A stretch of 64,000 bases of DNA, taken from NCBI RefSeq assembly GCF_004851605.1, contig NZ_CP031093.1:3410692-3474691 (forward strand), given 5' to 3'. Origin of the DNA: Hydrocarboniclastica marina. Its GTDB lineage: Bacteria; Pseudomonadota; Gammaproteobacteria; Pseudomonadales; Oleiphilaceae. Under the pieces are notes generated by a model that was not told the DNA's origin, did no database searches, and saw only the letters and a program-made list of their open reading frames with translations. The translations under genes were made by a program, and so were the position numbers. Every line of letters begins with the position of its first letter. Within the stretch, counting starts at the first letter, position 1. Shown here piece after piece: positions 1-10,520 of the stretch.

Positions 1-2
1 CC

Positions 3-836
3 GACATGCACCCGGAACTCAAACGGGTCATCCGCCGCGGGCACGATCTGTTCACCAACACCCAGCAATTGCGCGGCGAGAACGTCTTCAACAACATGAA
101 CTGCTCCAGCTGCCACCTGGGCGAAGGCCGCATGCCCTTCAGCGCGCCCGTGTGGCCCGCAGCCGTGACCCTGCCCGGGTTCCGCGGCAAGAACGGGCAC
201 GTCAACAGCCTCGAAGAGCGCATCGCCGGCTGTTTCACCTTTTCCATGAACGGCAAGCCACCGGCCTATGGCAGTGACACCATGCTGGCAATTGCGGCGT
301 ACCATCAATGGCTTGCGAAAGGCGTGCCCATGTATCCCGAGAAGCCCATTTATGGCCGCGGTTTTCCGGCACCGGAACGTCCGAAAGCGCTGAGCTATGC
401 CCGCGGCGAAAAGCTGTTCGCGGACAAGTGTTCGATCTGCCACGGCGACGATGGGCAGGGTCTTGCAGTCAGGGGCAAGACGGTCTTCCCTGCGCCCTGG
501 GGCGACCATTCCAATAACTGGGGCGCCGGTATTGTACGGCTGCAGACCGCCGCTGGCTTCATCAAGAACAACATGCCCCTGGGCCAGCCCCTGTCCCTGT
601 CTGACCAGGAAGCCTGGGACATTGCGTATTTCATGAACAGCCAGGAACGCCCCCAGGATCCCCGCTACACCGGTGACGTTAAGGAGACCCTGGAGAAATT
701 CGGCCCCACCTTCCATAAACACTCGATGTACGGCCAGAAGCGGGAAAGCGACGGCAAGTTATTGGGCGACCACGCCAATACCGGTGAGAAGGATTTCCTC
801 AAGCCCGACACCATCCGACCGCGGACCTTCGACTAG
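3..836 (+). CDS. Dihaem cytochrome c, TsdA-like (5' truncated by window edge)
   Basis: The reading frame is open from the first complete codon, so the true start and any signal peptide lie outside the window. Counting from the first Met (position 6), two CXXCH haem sites are visible: CSSCH at residues 33-37 and CSICH at 142-146. Cys76, in a GCFTFSMNG context, resembles the Cys axial ligand of TsdA thiosulfate dehydrogenases, and a Met in NNMPLGQP could be a distal ligand. TsdA interconverts thiosulfate and tetrathionate in the periplasm. The cytochrome assignment is firm. The TsdA function is inferred from the Cys motif and could instead be another SoxA-related dihaem cytochrome. Confidence 0.75.
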   Translation, partial: DMHPELKRVIRRGHDLFTNTQQLRGENVFNNMNCSSCHLGEGRMPFSAPVWPAAVTLPGFRGKNGHVNSLEERIAGCFTFSMNGKPPAYGSDTMLAIAAYHQWLAKGVPMYPEKPIYGRGFPAPERPKALSYARGEKLFADKCSICHGDDGQGLAVRGKTVFPAPWGDHSNNWGAGIVRLQTAAGFIKNNMPLGQPLSLSDQEAWDIAYFMNSQERPQDPRYTGDVKETLEKFGPTFHKHSMYGQKRESDGKLLGDHANTGEKDFLKPDTIRPRTFD

Positions 837-1111
837 GCCTGCTTTCATCGAGTTAACCGGCTTTCGTCGAGTACGCCTGCTCCGTAAAGGTCCCCGGCCC
901 CGGGGCCTTCCAGCGTCCTGTCCAGACCTGAGCCGAGCCATTTGCGACGGCCGGAGCCGACGTCCCGGCGCTGCCGCACGCGGCAGAAAACGTCGACCGC
1001 ACAGCCTCATACGTAGAAATAGCAGCGCTGAAAAGTAACGGAAAGGTAACCCGGCCCTCCCCAAAATGGCATACTGAAGTTCGTCCTTATGCGTAAATAG
1101 CGGATACATAT

Positions 1112-2176
1112 ATGTCAGCTAGAAAGTGGCTCCCCTGGATCGTAGTAGTCGCAGTTGCCGTCGCGGTATTTGCCGCCTGGAGTGCGTTCCGTCCCGGCGG
1201 GCTGCCGGAGCATATAGCCAGCGGCAACGGCCGCATCGAGGCAACGGAAATCGACATTGCCACACGGTCCGGTGGCCGCCTGCTGGAGGTCATGGTGCGC
1301 GAAGGCGAGTTCGTAAAAGCGGGCGAGGTGCTGGCCCGGGTGGACACGCAAAGCCTGCAGGCGTCGCTGCTGGAAGCCGAGGCCCAGGTTCAGCAGGCGC
1401 AACACGCAGAGCTGGCCGCCGAAGCGCTGGTGTCCCAGCGGGAAAGTGAAAAAGCCGCCGCCCAGGCCGTGGTGGCCCAGCGCCAGACCGAGCTCAAGTC
1501 TGCCCGCAACCGCTACCAGCGCTCCCAGACCCTGGCCCAGCGCGGCTCTGTCTCTACCCAGCAACTGGAAGACCATCAGGCATCAATGGAAGGCGCAGAG
1601 GCGGCGCTCAACGCGGCGCAAGCGCAGGTGGCGGCGATGGATTCCGCAATAGCAGCAGCCCGGGCGCAGGTGGTGCAGGCGCAGTCGCTGATCCGGGCGG
1701 CGCAGGCGACCGCCGCGCGGCTGCAGGTGGAAATCGACGACGCCGATCTCGAGGCCCCGCGGGACGGGCGCATCCAGTATCGCGTGGCGCAACCCGGTGA
1801 GGTGCTGGCGCCAGGCGGCCGCGTACTCAACATGATCGACATCAGCGAGGTCTACATGACCTTCTACCTGCCGACCACCGCCGCCGGCCGGGTGGCCCTG
1901 GGCACGGAGGTACGGCTGGTGCTGGACGCCGCGCCGGACATGGTCGTGCCCGCGAAAATTTCCTTTGTTGCCAGCCAGGCCCAGTTCACCCCCAAGACGG
2001 TGGAAACCGAAAGCGAGCGCCTGAAACTGATGTTCCGCGTGCGGGCCAGCATTGATCCGGACCTGCTGCGGAAATACGCCGAGCAGGTCAAGACCGGACT
2101 GCCGGGCATGGCCTACGTGCGCACCGACGATGATCAGGAGTGGCCGCCAGAGCTGCAGATGCAGTTAGTGCAGTAA
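1112..2176 (+). CDS. yhiI: HlyD-family membrane fusion protein of an ABC exporter (YhiI-like)
   Basis: This 354-residue periplasmic adaptor has one N-terminal membrane anchor (about residues 7-26). A biotinyl/lipoyl-like half with GRIEATEID and VREGEFVKAGEVLARVD follows. Next comes a long Ala/Gln-rich coiled-coil hairpin (about 85-215), the second lipoyl half (DLEAPRDGRIQYRVAQPGE) and a beta-barrel region. It stops three bases before the fused ABC protein and heads a three-gene operon arranged like E. coli yhiI-rbbA-yhhJ. It should link the inner-membrane transporter to an outer-membrane TolC-type channel. The substrate cannot be read from the sequence. Confidence 0.88.
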   Translation: MSARKWLPWIVVVAVAVAVFAAWSAFRPGGLPEHIASGNGRIEATEIDIATRSGGRLLEVMVREGEFVKAGEVLARVDTQSLQASLLEAEAQVQQAQHAELAAEALVSQRESEKAAAQAVVAQRQTELKSARNRYQRSQTLAQRGSVSTQQLEDHQASMEGAEAALNAAQAQVAAMDSAIAAARAQVVQAQSLIRAAQATAARLQVEIDDADLEAPRDGRIQYRVAQPGEVLAPGGRVLNMIDISEVYMTFYLPTTAAGRVALGTEVRLVLDAAPDMVVPAKISFVASQAQFTPKTVETESERLKLMFRVRASIDPDLLRKYAEQVKTGLPGMAYVRTDDDQEWPPELQMQLVQ

Positions 2177-2179
2177 CCG

Positions 2180-4960
2180 GTGCCGGGCATGAACGACAAC
2201 GAAAGCAGGGCCACATCGCCGGTCATCCGCCTTGATAGCGTCAGCCTGCGCTACGGCAAAAACCCGGCGCTGCGGGGCATCAGCCTGGCGTTTCCCGCCG
2301 ACCGCATGGTCGGACTGATCGGCCCCGATGGCGTCGGCAAATCCAGCCTGCTCTCTCTGATCAGCGGCGCCCGGGCAGTCCAGCAAGGCCGCATCGAGGT
2401 ATTGGGCGGAGACATGGCCGAGGCCCACCACCGCCGGGTGACCGGCCCGCGTATCGCCTACATGCCCCAGGGCCTGGGCAAAAACCTCTACGCCACCCTG
2501 TCCGTCTACGAGAACCTCGACTTCTTTGCCCGCCTGTTCGGCCACAGCCAGCAGGAGCGGACGACGCGTATGGAGGAGTTGCTGGCAGCCACCGACCTGC
2601 TCCGCTTTCGCGACCGGCCCGCCGGCAAGCTCTCCGGCGGCATGAAGCAAAAGCTGGGGCTTTGCTGCGCCCTGATCCACGACCCGGACCTGCTGATCCT
2701 GGATGAGCCCACCACCGGCGTCGACCCGCTCTCCCGCGCCCAGTTCTGGGCATTGATCGAAAGAGTACGCGCCCGCCGCCCCGGCATGAGCGTAGTCATC
2801 GCCACAGCCTATATGGAAGAAGCCGAGCGCTTCGACTGGCTGGTAGCCATGGACGAGGGCCAGGTGCTGGCCACGGGAACGGCCGCCGAGCTACGCACCC
2901 AGACCGGCACGGACACACTGGAAGCCGCCTTTATCCGCCTGCTACCGGAAGCAAAGAGCAGCCGCCACCAGGCCGTGACTATCCCGCCGCGCTCTGTCGG
3001 CACAAACGGCCACAACGGAAAAAACGGCGAAGACGCCCAGGCCGAGATCGCCATCGAAGCCCGGGGCCTGACCATGCGCTTCGGTGATTTTGTCGCCGTG
3101 AAGGACGTTAACCTCAAGGTCGAGCGTGGCGAAATCTTCGGTTTTCTCGGCTCCAACGGCTGTGGCAAGACCACCACCATGAAAATGCTCACCGGGCTGT
3201 TGCCTGCCAGCGAAGGCCAGGCCCGGCTGTTTGGCAATGAGGTCGACGCCAACGACATGGCTACCCGCCGCCGGGTCGGCTATATGTCCCAGGCCTTCTC
3301 CCTGTATGCCGAGCTCACCGTGCGCCAGAACCTGGAACTCCACGCCCGCCTGTTCCACCTGCCGGACGCGGATATTCCCGCGCGCGTCGCCGAAATGGTC
3401 GAGCGCTTCGGCCTGGGTGGCGTGGTGGACGCGCTGCCGTCTGCCCTGCCCCTGGGCGTGCGCCAGCGCCTGTCCCTAGCAGCGGCGGTCATTCACCGGC
3501 CAGAGCTGTTGATCCTCGACGAGCCAACATCCGGCGTTGATCCCATTGCCCGGGACCAGTTCTGGCAACTGCTGATCGACCTGTCCCGCAACGATCGGGT
3601 CACCATCTTCATCTCAACCCACTTCATGAATGAGGCCGAGCGCTGCGACCGCATCTCGCTGATGCACGCGGGGCTGATACTGGCCAGCGACACCCCGGAG
3701 GCGCTAAGGGAAGCCCGCGGCGCCGAGACCCTGGATGCCGCCTTTGTCGCCTACCTGGAGGAAGCCGCCGGCAAGGCCGACGAGTCCGTGGCACCTCCGG
3801 CCGCGCAAAGCTCTGCGGCTCGCGCACCCAAACGCTTCAGCCTGCTGCGCCTGTTCAGCTACGCCAGGCGCGAAAGCCTGGAGCTGCAGCGGGACCCCAT
3901 CCGCGCCACGCTCGCCCTGCTCGGTTCGGTCATCCTGATGGTAATCATGGGCTACGGTATCAGCATGGACGTGGAGGATATCCGCTTCGCCGTGCTGGAC
4001 CGGGACAACACCAGCACCAGTCGCCAATACGTGCTGAACCTGAGCGGGTCCATCTACTTCATCGAGCAGCCGCCGGTTACCGGCTACGACGACCTCGACC
4101 GTCGTATGCGCAGCGGCGAACTGAGCATGGCGCTGGAAATCCCGCCCGGCTTCGCCCGCGACCTCCAGCACGGCCGGCCCGTTGCCATCGGCGCCTGGGT
4201 GGACGGCGCCATGCCTGCCCGGGCGGAGACCATTGCCGGCTACCTGCAGGCCCTGCACGGCAGCTGGCTGCAGGAGCAGATGAGTCTGCAGTCAACGCCC
4301 ATCGGCAGCCCCCTGAGCGTCAACGTTGAGACCCGCTACCGCTATAACCCCGACGTCGCCAGCCTCGTCGCCATCGTGCCCGCGGTGATTCCCCTCCTGC
4401 TGATGATGATCCCGGCCATGCTTACCGCCCTAAGCGTCGTGCGGGAGAAAGAACTGGGGTCCATCATCAACTTCTACGTCACCCCGGTGACGCGGCTGGA
4501 GTTCCTGCTGGGCAAGCAGCTGCCCTACATCGCCCTCGCCATGGCGAACTTCTTCCTGCTCACCGCCCTGGCTGTGTTTTTCTTCGGGGTTCCGTTCAAG
4601 GGCAGCTACCTGGCCTACACAGTTGCCGCGCTGCTCTATGCCATAGCCGCCACCGGGCTGGGCCTGCTGGTATCGAGCTTCATGCGCAGCCAGATCGCGG
4701 CGATTTTCGGGACCACCATCATCACCCTGATCCCCGCCATGACCTTCTCCGGCATGATGACGCCGGTTTCCGCGCTGGAAGGCATCCCGCGCCTGATCGG
4801 CGAGATGTACCCCACCTCGCACTTTCTCACCATCAGCGGCGGTACTTTTTCCAAGGCGCTGGGCTTTGGCGACCTGACCGGCTCCTTCTGGCCCCTGGCC
4901 CTGGCCGGACCGGTCATCCTCGGGCTGAGCCTGCTGGCACTAAAGAAGCAGGAGCGCTGA
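2180..4960 (+). CDS. rbbA: Fused double-ATPase/permease ABC transporter, RbbA-type
   Basis: The 926-residue protein contains two ABC ATPase domains and an ABC-2 membrane domain. NBD1 has Walker A at about 48-55 (GPDGVGKS), signature LSGGMKQ at about 151-157 and Walker B LLILDEP. NBD2 has Walker [10 protein letters not shown] at about 324-332, a degenerate signature (PLGVRQRL) and [13 protein letters not shown]. The C-terminal half carries one membrane segment near 575-595, a periplasmic loop and a cluster of helices. In E. coli, RbbA was reported as ribosome-associated, but the neighbourhood here fits drug or xenobiotic export. The GTG at 2180 is three bases after the adaptor stop; an ATG at 2189 is an alternative start. 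Confidence 0.87.
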   Translation: MPGMNDNESRATSPVIRLDSVSLRYGKNPALRGISLAFPADRMVGLIGPDGVGKSSLLSLISGARAVQQGRIEVLGGDMAEAHHRRVTGPRIAYMPQGLGKNLYATLSVYENLDFFARLFGHSQQERTTRMEELLAATDLLRFRDRPAGKLSGGMKQKLGLCCALIHDPDLLILDEPTTGVDPLSRAQFWALIERVRARRPGMSVVIATAYMEEAERFDWLVAMDEGQVLATGTAAELRTQTGTDTLEAAFIRLLPEAKSSRHQAVTIPPRSVGTNGHNGKNGEDAQAEIAIEARGLTMRFGDFVAVKDVNLKVERGEIFGFLGSNGCGKTTTMKMLTGLLPASEGQARLFGNEVDANDMATRRRVGYMSQAFSLYAELTVRQNLELHARLFHLPDADIPARVAEMVERFGLGGVVDALPSALPLGVRQRLSLAAAVIHRPELLILDEPTSGVDPIARDQFWQLLIDLSRNDRVTIFISTHFMNEAERCDRISLMHAGLILASDTPEALREARGAETLDAAFVAYLEEAAGKADESVAPPAAQSSAARAPKRFSLLRLFSYARRESLELQRDPIRATLALLGSVILMVIMGYGISMDVEDIRFAVLDRDNTSTSRQYVLNLSGSIYFIEQPPVTGYDDLDRRMRSGELSMALEIPPGFARDLQHGRPVAIGAWVDGAMPARAETIAGYLQALHGSWLQEQMSLQSTPIGSPLSVNVETRYRYNPDVASLVAIVPAVIPLLLMMIPAMLTALSVVREKELGSIINFYVTPVTRLEFLLGKQLPYIALAMANFFLLTALAVFFFGVPFKGSYLAYTVAALLYAIAATGLGLLVSSFMRSQIAAIFGTTIITLIPAMTFSGMMTPVSALEGIPRLIGEMYPTSHFLTISGGTFSKALGFGDLTGSFWPLALAGPVILGLSLLALKKQER

Positions 4961-4962
4961 CC

Positions 4963-6081
4963 ATGGGACGACTGCGCAATATCATGCACCTGTGCGTCAA
5001 GGAATGGCGCAGCCTCGGGCGCGACAGAATCATGCTGGGGCTGATCCTGTTTTCCTTCAGCATCAACATCTACACCACCAGCGCCAGTATTCCGGAAACC
5101 CTGCACATGGCTCCGATCGCGATAGTGGACGAGGACAACTCGCCCCTCTCGTCGCGCATGACCGGCGCCTTCTACGCGCCCTTCTTCCTGCCGCCCGCGC
5201 AAATCGACCAGCGCCAGATCGACCCCCACATGGACGCCGGCGACTACACCTTCGTGCTGGATATTCCCCCGGGCATGCAACGGGACCTGCTCGCGGGCCG
5301 CGAGCCCACCATCCAGCTCAACGTCGACGCCACCCGCCTGGGCCAGGCCTTCCTCGGCGCCGGCTACATCCAGGCCATAATCGCCGCCGAAACACGGGCC
5401 TTTGTGCAGGGTGACCGCACAAGCACAGCCCCGGTGGAACTGGAAATACGCAACCGCTTCAACCCGGCCCTGAGCCCCAGCTGGTTCGGCGCCGTGATCG
5501 AACTGATCGACAACATCACCATGCTCTCCATCATCCTCACCGGCGCCGCCCTCATCCGCGAGCGGGAACACGGCACCATCGAACACCTGCTGGTCATGCC
5601 CGTCACGCCCCTGGAAATCATGCTCGCCAAAGTCCTGGCCATGGGTCTGGTGGTACTGACCGCATCCACTGCCTCCCTGATGCTGGTGGTGCAGGTGTGG
5701 CTGCGCGTACCCATCGAAGGCTCCGTCCCCCTGTTCATCACAGGCGCCGCCCTGCACCTGTTCGCCACCACCTCCCTCGGCATCTTCATGGCCACCGTCG
5801 CCCGCTCCATGCCCCAGCTCGGCATGCTCATCATCCTCGTCCTCATCCCCCTGCAAATGCTCTCGGGCGGCTCCACGCCCTTCGAGAACATGCCCGGCTT
5901 TATCCAGGTCATCATGCAGGCCGCGCCGACCACGCACTTCATTTCTCTGGCCCAGGCAATCCTGTTCCGTGGGGCCGGACTGGAGATTGTCTGGCCGAAG
6001 TTGCTGGCTTTGCTGGGGATTGGTGGGGTGTTGTTTGTGGTTTCGTTGCGGCGGTTTCGGAGGAGTGTTGCTGGGGTTTGA
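4963..6081 (+). CDS. yhhJ: ABC-2 type permease, YhhJ-like
   Basis: This 372-residue inner-membrane permease has an N-terminal anchor (about 20-40), a large periplasmic domain and five or six C-terminal helices. It includes the family-typical stretch LIREREHGTIEHLLVMPV. It begins two bases after the fused ABC protein and is the last gene of the export operon. It presumably pairs with the membrane domain of the upstream protein to form the transport path. Codon use becomes noticeably more G/T-rich in the final 80 bases, close to the start of the AT-richer accessory region. Confidence 0.87.
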   Translation: MGRLRNIMHLCVKEWRSLGRDRIMLGLILFSFSINIYTTSASIPETLHMAPIAIVDEDNSPLSSRMTGAFYAPFFLPPAQIDQRQIDPHMDAGDYTFVLDIPPGMQRDLLAGREPTIQLNVDATRLGQAFLGAGYIQAIIAAETRAFVQGDRTSTAPVELEIRNRFNPALSPSWFGAVIELIDNITMLSIILTGAALIREREHGTIEHLLVMPVTPLEIMLAKVLAMGLVVLTASTASLMLVVQVWLRVPIEGSVPLFITGAALHLFATTSLGIFMATVARSMPQLGMLIILVLIPLQMLSGGSTPFENMPGFIQVIMQAAPTTHFISLAQAILFRGAGLEIVWPKLLALLGIGGVLFVVSLRRFRRSVAGV

Positions 6082-6337
6082 GGGGGCGGTTATCTCTGCC
6101 TTTAAGCCATCTAGAAGCCGCGCTCAATTTCCGGAGTTCGCATAGGTTTTTGCGGCTTTATTCAGTGCGTGGATCACAGCGGTTGCATCATTACATGGAT
6201 TTCACAAATGGCAGAGACTAACCTGATGTTTTGGTGAGTGAAGCGGTCGCGTTTACACAATCATTCTGCGGCCTATCTAACCTCTGTCATTCACCTGCTG
6301 ACGCGCTGGCATCGGTCGAGAGAATAAGAGGTACGGA

Positions 6338-6526
6338 GTGCCTATCAAGAAGATTGAGATAAAAAATATCAAAGGAATTGAGGAAAAACCCTTTGAACTA
6401 GGTATTCTCGCTAACCCGCCTAGCCTCCTCGTCGCACCGAATGGATTTGGGAAAAGCTCATTTGCTGCTGCGTTCCTGAGCCTCTTGCAAAATCGGCTTT
6501 CAGTCCACGAAGATCATCATCGGTAA
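6338..6526 (+). pseudogene. Truncated N-terminus of an AAA/SMC-like ATPase
   Basis: A GTG-started frame encodes 62 residues. It opens with a beta strand (KKIEIKNIKGI) and a P-loop (APNGFGKSS, about residues 33-41), as at the start of RecF/SMC-like or OLD-like ATPases. The frame then stops, and no Walker B or signature region follows in any frame before ietA at 6763. About 235 AT-rich bases after it hold only short broken frames. It is best read as the remnant of a defence-type ATPase next to the ietAS pair. A very short functional protein is unlikely. Confidence 0.6.
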
Positions 6527-6762
6527 CCACCCGCTATTTTTCTAAGGATTACCAGAAAAGGATCGCGGCGCCTCCTGGGATCAAGTTGATAGCTTTCGCG
6601 CTGAGGATTTGGAGAATGTTGATCTTTAGCAAAAGCGGGAGGTCCGGTTATCAGAATATGCTAACCTTGCCATAGATTACGGAGCTCAAATTTCTAACTA
6701 CTTGTCGATGTCGAGTTCCTGTAGGATGTCGCACTGTTTTTTGAGCCGACTCGGATAAAACC

Positions 6763-7731
6763 ATGGCCACTGCGGATCAGATTAAATCGCTCATTCGCTC
6801 GTATTCGGAAGAGGATCGCGAGCGGTTCTGCTCGATAGCCCTTCAGGTGGCCGCCCATGAAGCGAAACAAGGGCATGTAACACTCGCGCATGAGATTCGA
6901 GCGCTTGTAGACAACCATAGAAGTAGGGCGCATCAAGGACTGAAAGTTGTCCCTTTTCCGCAAGAATTGAAAGGTCTGGTTTTATCTGAAACTCCAGATA
7001 TTCCTTTCAAATCCCTAGTTGCCCCTCAGACGACTCTAAAACGCTTTGATCAAGTGATTAAAGAGTTCTACCAACGTGGAAAGCTGCAGAAACACGGTTT
7101 ATCTAATCGTCGGCGCATCCTACTTGCTGGTCCTCCTGGCACAGGGAAAACCATGTCGGCGCGAATCTTGGCTCATGAATTGAAGTTGCCGTTGTATACC
7201 GTGCAAGTGGATCGGCTCGTGACGAAGTTTATGGGAGAGACCAGCGCTAAGTTACGGCAGATCTTCGATGTCATGGAACAAAGACAGGGCGTTTATTTCT
7301 TTGATGAATTCGATGCCATTGGCGGTGATCGCTCGATGGACAATGATGTTGGAGAAATGCGTAGAGTACTCAACGCATTATTGCAATTTATTGAGCAGGA
7401 TAAGTCTGATAGCGTTATTGTTGCGGCTACCAACAATCCAAAACTCTTGGATCCGGCGTTGTTTCGCCGATTTGATGACGTGCTCTACTACGCATTGCCA
7501 GGCGAGGCCGAGAAAAAACAGCTGATTGAGCTCGTCATGGGAACTTTCCTTAGCAATCGCTTTGCGTGGAAAAAGGTACTTTCTAGTTGTGACGGGTTGA
7601 GTCAGGCTGAAATCGGATCAGCATGCCGCGACGCTATAAAAGAAGCGGTTTTACGTGATCTACCTAAGGTAACCGCTAGCGAATTAGTTAGTACATTAGA
7701 TCAACGGAGACAAGTCTATTCAGGACTCTGA
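6763..7731 (+). CDS. ietA: AAA+ ATPase of an IetAS module
   Basis: This 322-residue protein has a single AAA+ domain. Walker A is GPPGTGKT (about 123-130), Walker B is YFFDEFDAIG (about 178-187), sensor 1 Asn lies in AATNNP (about 221-226), and an arginine finger pair sits in LFRRFDD. The N-terminal 100 residues are a helical adaptor. It is followed after 35 bases by a subtilase gene. That pair matches IetA-IetS, first described as a plasmid toxin-antitoxin (ATPase antitoxin, protease toxin) and later shown to protect against phage. The low GC content relative to flanking genes suggests horizontal acquisition. Confidence 0.87.
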   Translation: MATADQIKSLIRSYSEEDRERFCSIALQVAAHEAKQGHVTLAHEIRALVDNHRSRAHQGLKVVPFPQELKGLVLSETPDIPFKSLVAPQTTLKRFDQVIKEFYQRGKLQKHGLSNRRRILLAGPPGTGKTMSARILAHELKLPLYTVQVDRLVTKFMGETSAKLRQIFDVMEQRQGVYFFDEFDAIGGDRSMDNDVGEMRRVLNALLQFIEQDKSDSVIVAATNNPKLLDPALFRRFDDVLYYALPGEAEKKQLIELVMGTFLSNRFAWKKVLSSCDGLSQAEIGSACRDAIKEAVLRDLPKVTASELVSTLDQRRQVYSGL

Positions 7732-7766
7732 AACTCTCTTCGATAACAAGAAAAAATTAGTAGTCT

Positions 7767-10250
7767 ATGGATAAGCTTTCTCATATCGTTCTCCCAGTTC
7801 CGCCTGAAACACAGCTCTATACCAGTACATCTTCTGCTGTCATTCAGAAAACTGTTGTGCCTAGAAATCGAGATCAGCATGGCAATTTTTTGCAGAGCCA
7901 ATTTTTAAAAGCTTGGGGCGAATCAAAAGATAGTCAGCTCGCCATAGTCGGTGGGCGCGACGGGGTTTACCTCGAATTTGTCAGTGACCCTGATGCAGAG
8001 CTATTGACCAAAAGCCTAGAAGATATGCGGTCTAAGAAAGTTAGACTGTTGAACGTGCGCAAAATAAAGAACGCATCCGACCAATGGGTCACATTTGCGA
8101 CAGTGTATGTGTCCAATCAGAAACGGAATTATTTTGTTAAGAAGTTGGAGGAGTACCTAAGCCAAAACACTGACAAAGGGTATCCAAAACATCAAGACCT
8201 TGTTGCGAGCATTTCTGATATTAAAAGTGCCCTGCTGGTTGAATCGTTTTGGACAGACATGGGCGCTCCGAAACCTGGATCTAATAAGGAATGGGTCGAG
8301 GTGTGGCTGCGAGGCGGTACCGATGAAGATGCTCGGGTATTTGATAATTTGCTTGCTCAGCTAGAACTGAAGGTCCGCAAAGGAGCCATAAAATTTCCGG
8401 AGCGAACTGTAAAGGTTGTCTTTGCCGACTCCGCTGATCTGGAAAAGCTTACCCAGGCAAGTGACGTAATCGCTGAATACCGTCTGGCGAAAACTACTAC
8501 TGCACTCTTCATGGACATGGTCTCTAAAGAGCAAGTCGGATGGGTCGATGACCTGTTAGATCGAATTGATCAACCTCAGACTCCGGTGTCGTCAGTCTGC
8601 ATCCTTGATACGGGTGTCAATAACGGCCATCCCTTACTTCAGCCATTTTTGTCTGACGAAGATTGCCAATCCGTGGACCCAGCGTGGGGTTCTCATGATC
8701 ATTGTCACCATGGAACTCTCATGGCAGGTACGGCACTGTACGGTGATTTAACGCCTGTGCTAGAGAGTGGCGACGCTGTTTACGTTTCACATATTTTAGA
8801 ATCTGTAAAAATATTGCCGCGCGATGGGAAAAATGAGCCTGATCTCTGGGGATACATTACGGCTCAAGGCGTCAGTAGGGCTGAAATACAGGCGCCAGAA
8901 CGGAAACGATCTTACTGCATGGCGGTTACTGCAACGGACACTCGTGACAGAGGCCGTCCTAGCTCTTGGTCAGCACAAGTCGATCAACTGGCCGCCATGT
9001 GGGATGAACAAAGGTTATTTATAATCAGCGGTGGCAATTCGCTGCAGACCATGAGCGTCACCGAAGCGGCACAGCATTACCCAGAACTTCAGATCACCGA
9101 GTCCATTCATGATCCTGCGCAGTCGTGGAATGCACTGACAGTTGGAGCGATAACCAATCTGGTAGATATCGTCGACCCGAACTTGTCATCTTATCAGCCT
9201 GTTGCAAAGGCAAACACATTGTCGCCCTTTTCTACAACCTCAAGCACATGGGAAGAGAATAAATGGCCTATAAAGCCGGAGCTGGTGTTGGAGGGAGGTA
9301 ATTTAGCGATAGACAGCTCGGGATTCGCCAGTGAATGCGATGACCTTTCGATTCTCTCAACTTCTTATCGGCCTGATTCTCAGGGCTTTTTCTACCCCTT
9401 CAATATGACGAGCGCCGCGACTGCTGAGCTGGCAAGAATGGCTGCAACCGTTAGGGCTGCATACCCCAGCTACTGGGAAGAAACCGTTCGGGCGCTGCTT
9501 GTGCACTCAGCAAGTTGGCCGGAACAGCTTAAGAAGCAGTTTATGTCAGCGGACAAAAAGAGCGAATATAAGAACCTCTTGAAAGTCTGCGGCTATGGCG
9601 TACCCAGCCTTGATCGCGCACTTTACAGCGCAAGAAACTCTCTAACGCTGATTGCACAAGCAGAACTTCAGCCATACGACAAAAAGCCAGGCGGTGGTAT
9701 GCATACACGCGATATGCATCTTTACGATCTGCCTTGGCCTGTCGAAGTCTTACAGTCGCTTCCTGACGAGGTGCAAGTAAAAATGAAAGTTACGCTTTCA
9801 TACTTTATTGAGCCTGGGCCGGGAGAAATTGGCTGGAAAGATCGATATCGTTACGCTTCCCATACACTGCGATTTGATATCAATAACCCGGGTGAGTCCA
9901 AAGGGGAGTTCGTGAAGCGAATAAATAAGGCTGCCAGAGAGCAGGATGAGCTGCTGCCTAGCACTCAATCTGCTTCTGAGCACTGGGTGCTTGGGTCAAC
10001 GGCTAGAGATCGTGGATCCATCCATTCGGATACTTGGGTCGGCACATCCGCTCAGCTAGCGGCATCTAACTTGATCTCGGTCATGCCGAAAATCGGCTGG
10101 TGGAGGGAGCGATCGCAGCTTGGATGCTGGAATCGTAAAACTCGCTATAGCTTGGTAGTCTCCATTGAAACTGAAGATACCCGTGTAGACGTTTATACAC
10201 CTATTGTTACTAAGCTAAAGCTGCCCGTTGAGGTCGAAATTCAAACTTGA
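7767..10250 (+). CDS. ietS: Subtilisin-like (S8) serine protease of an IetAS module
   Basis: The 827-residue protein has no signal peptide, so it probably acts in the cytoplasm. About 270 N-terminal residues of unassigned sequence precede the S8 domain. Catalytic Asp281 lies in CILDTGV, His315 in HHGTLMAG, the oxyanion Asn424 in SGGNS, and Ser549 in NMTSAAT, so the triad is complete and the enzyme is probably active. About 200 C-terminal residues look like a beta-rich accessory domain. In the described IetAS system the protease is the toxic component restrained by the ATPase. It lies 35 bases after ietA in the same AT-rich block. Confidence 0.87.
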   Translation: MDKLSHIVLPVPPETQLYTSTSSAVIQKTVVPRNRDQHGNFLQSQFLKAWGESKDSQLAIVGGRDGVYLEFVSDPDAELLTKSLEDMRSKKVRLLNVRKIKNASDQWVTFATVYVSNQKRNYFVKKLEEYLSQNTDKGYPKHQDLVASISDIKSALLVESFWTDMGAPKPGSNKEWVEVWLRGGTDEDARVFDNLLAQLELKVRKGAIKFPERTVKVVFADSADLEKLTQASDVIAEYRLAKTTTALFMDMVSKEQVGWVDDLLDRIDQPQTPVSSVCILDTGVNNGHPLLQPFLSDEDCQSVDPAWGSHDHCHHGTLMAGTALYGDLTPVLESGDAVYVSHILESVKILPRDGKNEPDLWGYITAQGVSRAEIQAPERKRSYCMAVTATDTRDRGRPSSWSAQVDQLAAMWDEQRLFIISGGNSLQTMSVTEAAQHYPELQITESIHDPAQSWNALTVGAITNLVDIVDPNLSSYQPVAKANTLSPFSTTSSTWEENKWPIKPELVLEGGNLAIDSSGFASECDDLSILSTSYRPDSQGFFYPFNMTSAATAELARMAATVRAAYPSYWEETVRALLVHSASWPEQLKKQFMSADKKSEYKNLLKVCGYGVPSLDRALYSARNSLTLIAQAELQPYDKKPGGGMHTRDMHLYDLPWPVEVLQSLPDEVQVKMKVTLSYFIEPGPGEIGWKDRYRYASHTLRFDINNPGESKGEFVKRINKAAREQDELLPSTQSASEHWVLGSTARDRGSIHSDTWVGTSAQLAASNLISVMPKIGWWRERSQLGCWNRKTRYSLVVSIETEDTRVDVYTPIVTKLKLPVEVEIQT

Positions 10251-10520
10251 TTTGGGCTGTTGCGCACCGGATAAGCTACTCTATACGCAGCATGTAATGC
10301 TCATAATTCGCATTGTGCTAAATGATGGAAAACCGGGATAGATTTATTTTCCACTTGCCACGAGCGATATCCGATCCGATCAGCCCGGCACTTCCAAAAG
10401 CACGATGAAGTTTTTTGCTCGAGGGAAAGCTTGAGAAGCGTGCGGGCCTCACATTTGGTGGCAGTGCGCTGGGCGGCTCGATTCATTCTGTCGCTGTAGC
10501 AGTAGTGGCGGAGGAATAAC
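10251..10520. other. Non-coding spacer after ietS
   Basis: I see no convincing gene here. The stretch contains one copy of the AACCGGGA(C/T)AGATTTATTTTC repeat (near 10329) and marks the return from the AT-rich ietAS block to more typical composition. Confidence 0.5.
10329..10352. repeat. Dispersed GGGATAGATTTATTTTC-type repeat, copy 1
   Basis: This AT-rich tag matches copies at 11965 and 12681 almost base for base (GGGATAGATT here, GGGACAGATT there). Similar tags commonly flank REP-associated transposase genes in proteobacteria, but no transposase is present here. Confidence 0.6.

Noticed and set aside
4636-5937. 433-codon minus-strand open frame
   Set aside because: It lies antisense to two well-supported ABC transporter genes and its product is low-complexity, rich in Gly, Asp, His and Glu, as expected of a GC-rich shadow frame.
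6527-6762. Continuation of the truncated ATPase gene
   Set aside because: All frames are broken by stops within 70 codons and no Walker B or other ATPase motif appears, so I did not extend the pseudogene.
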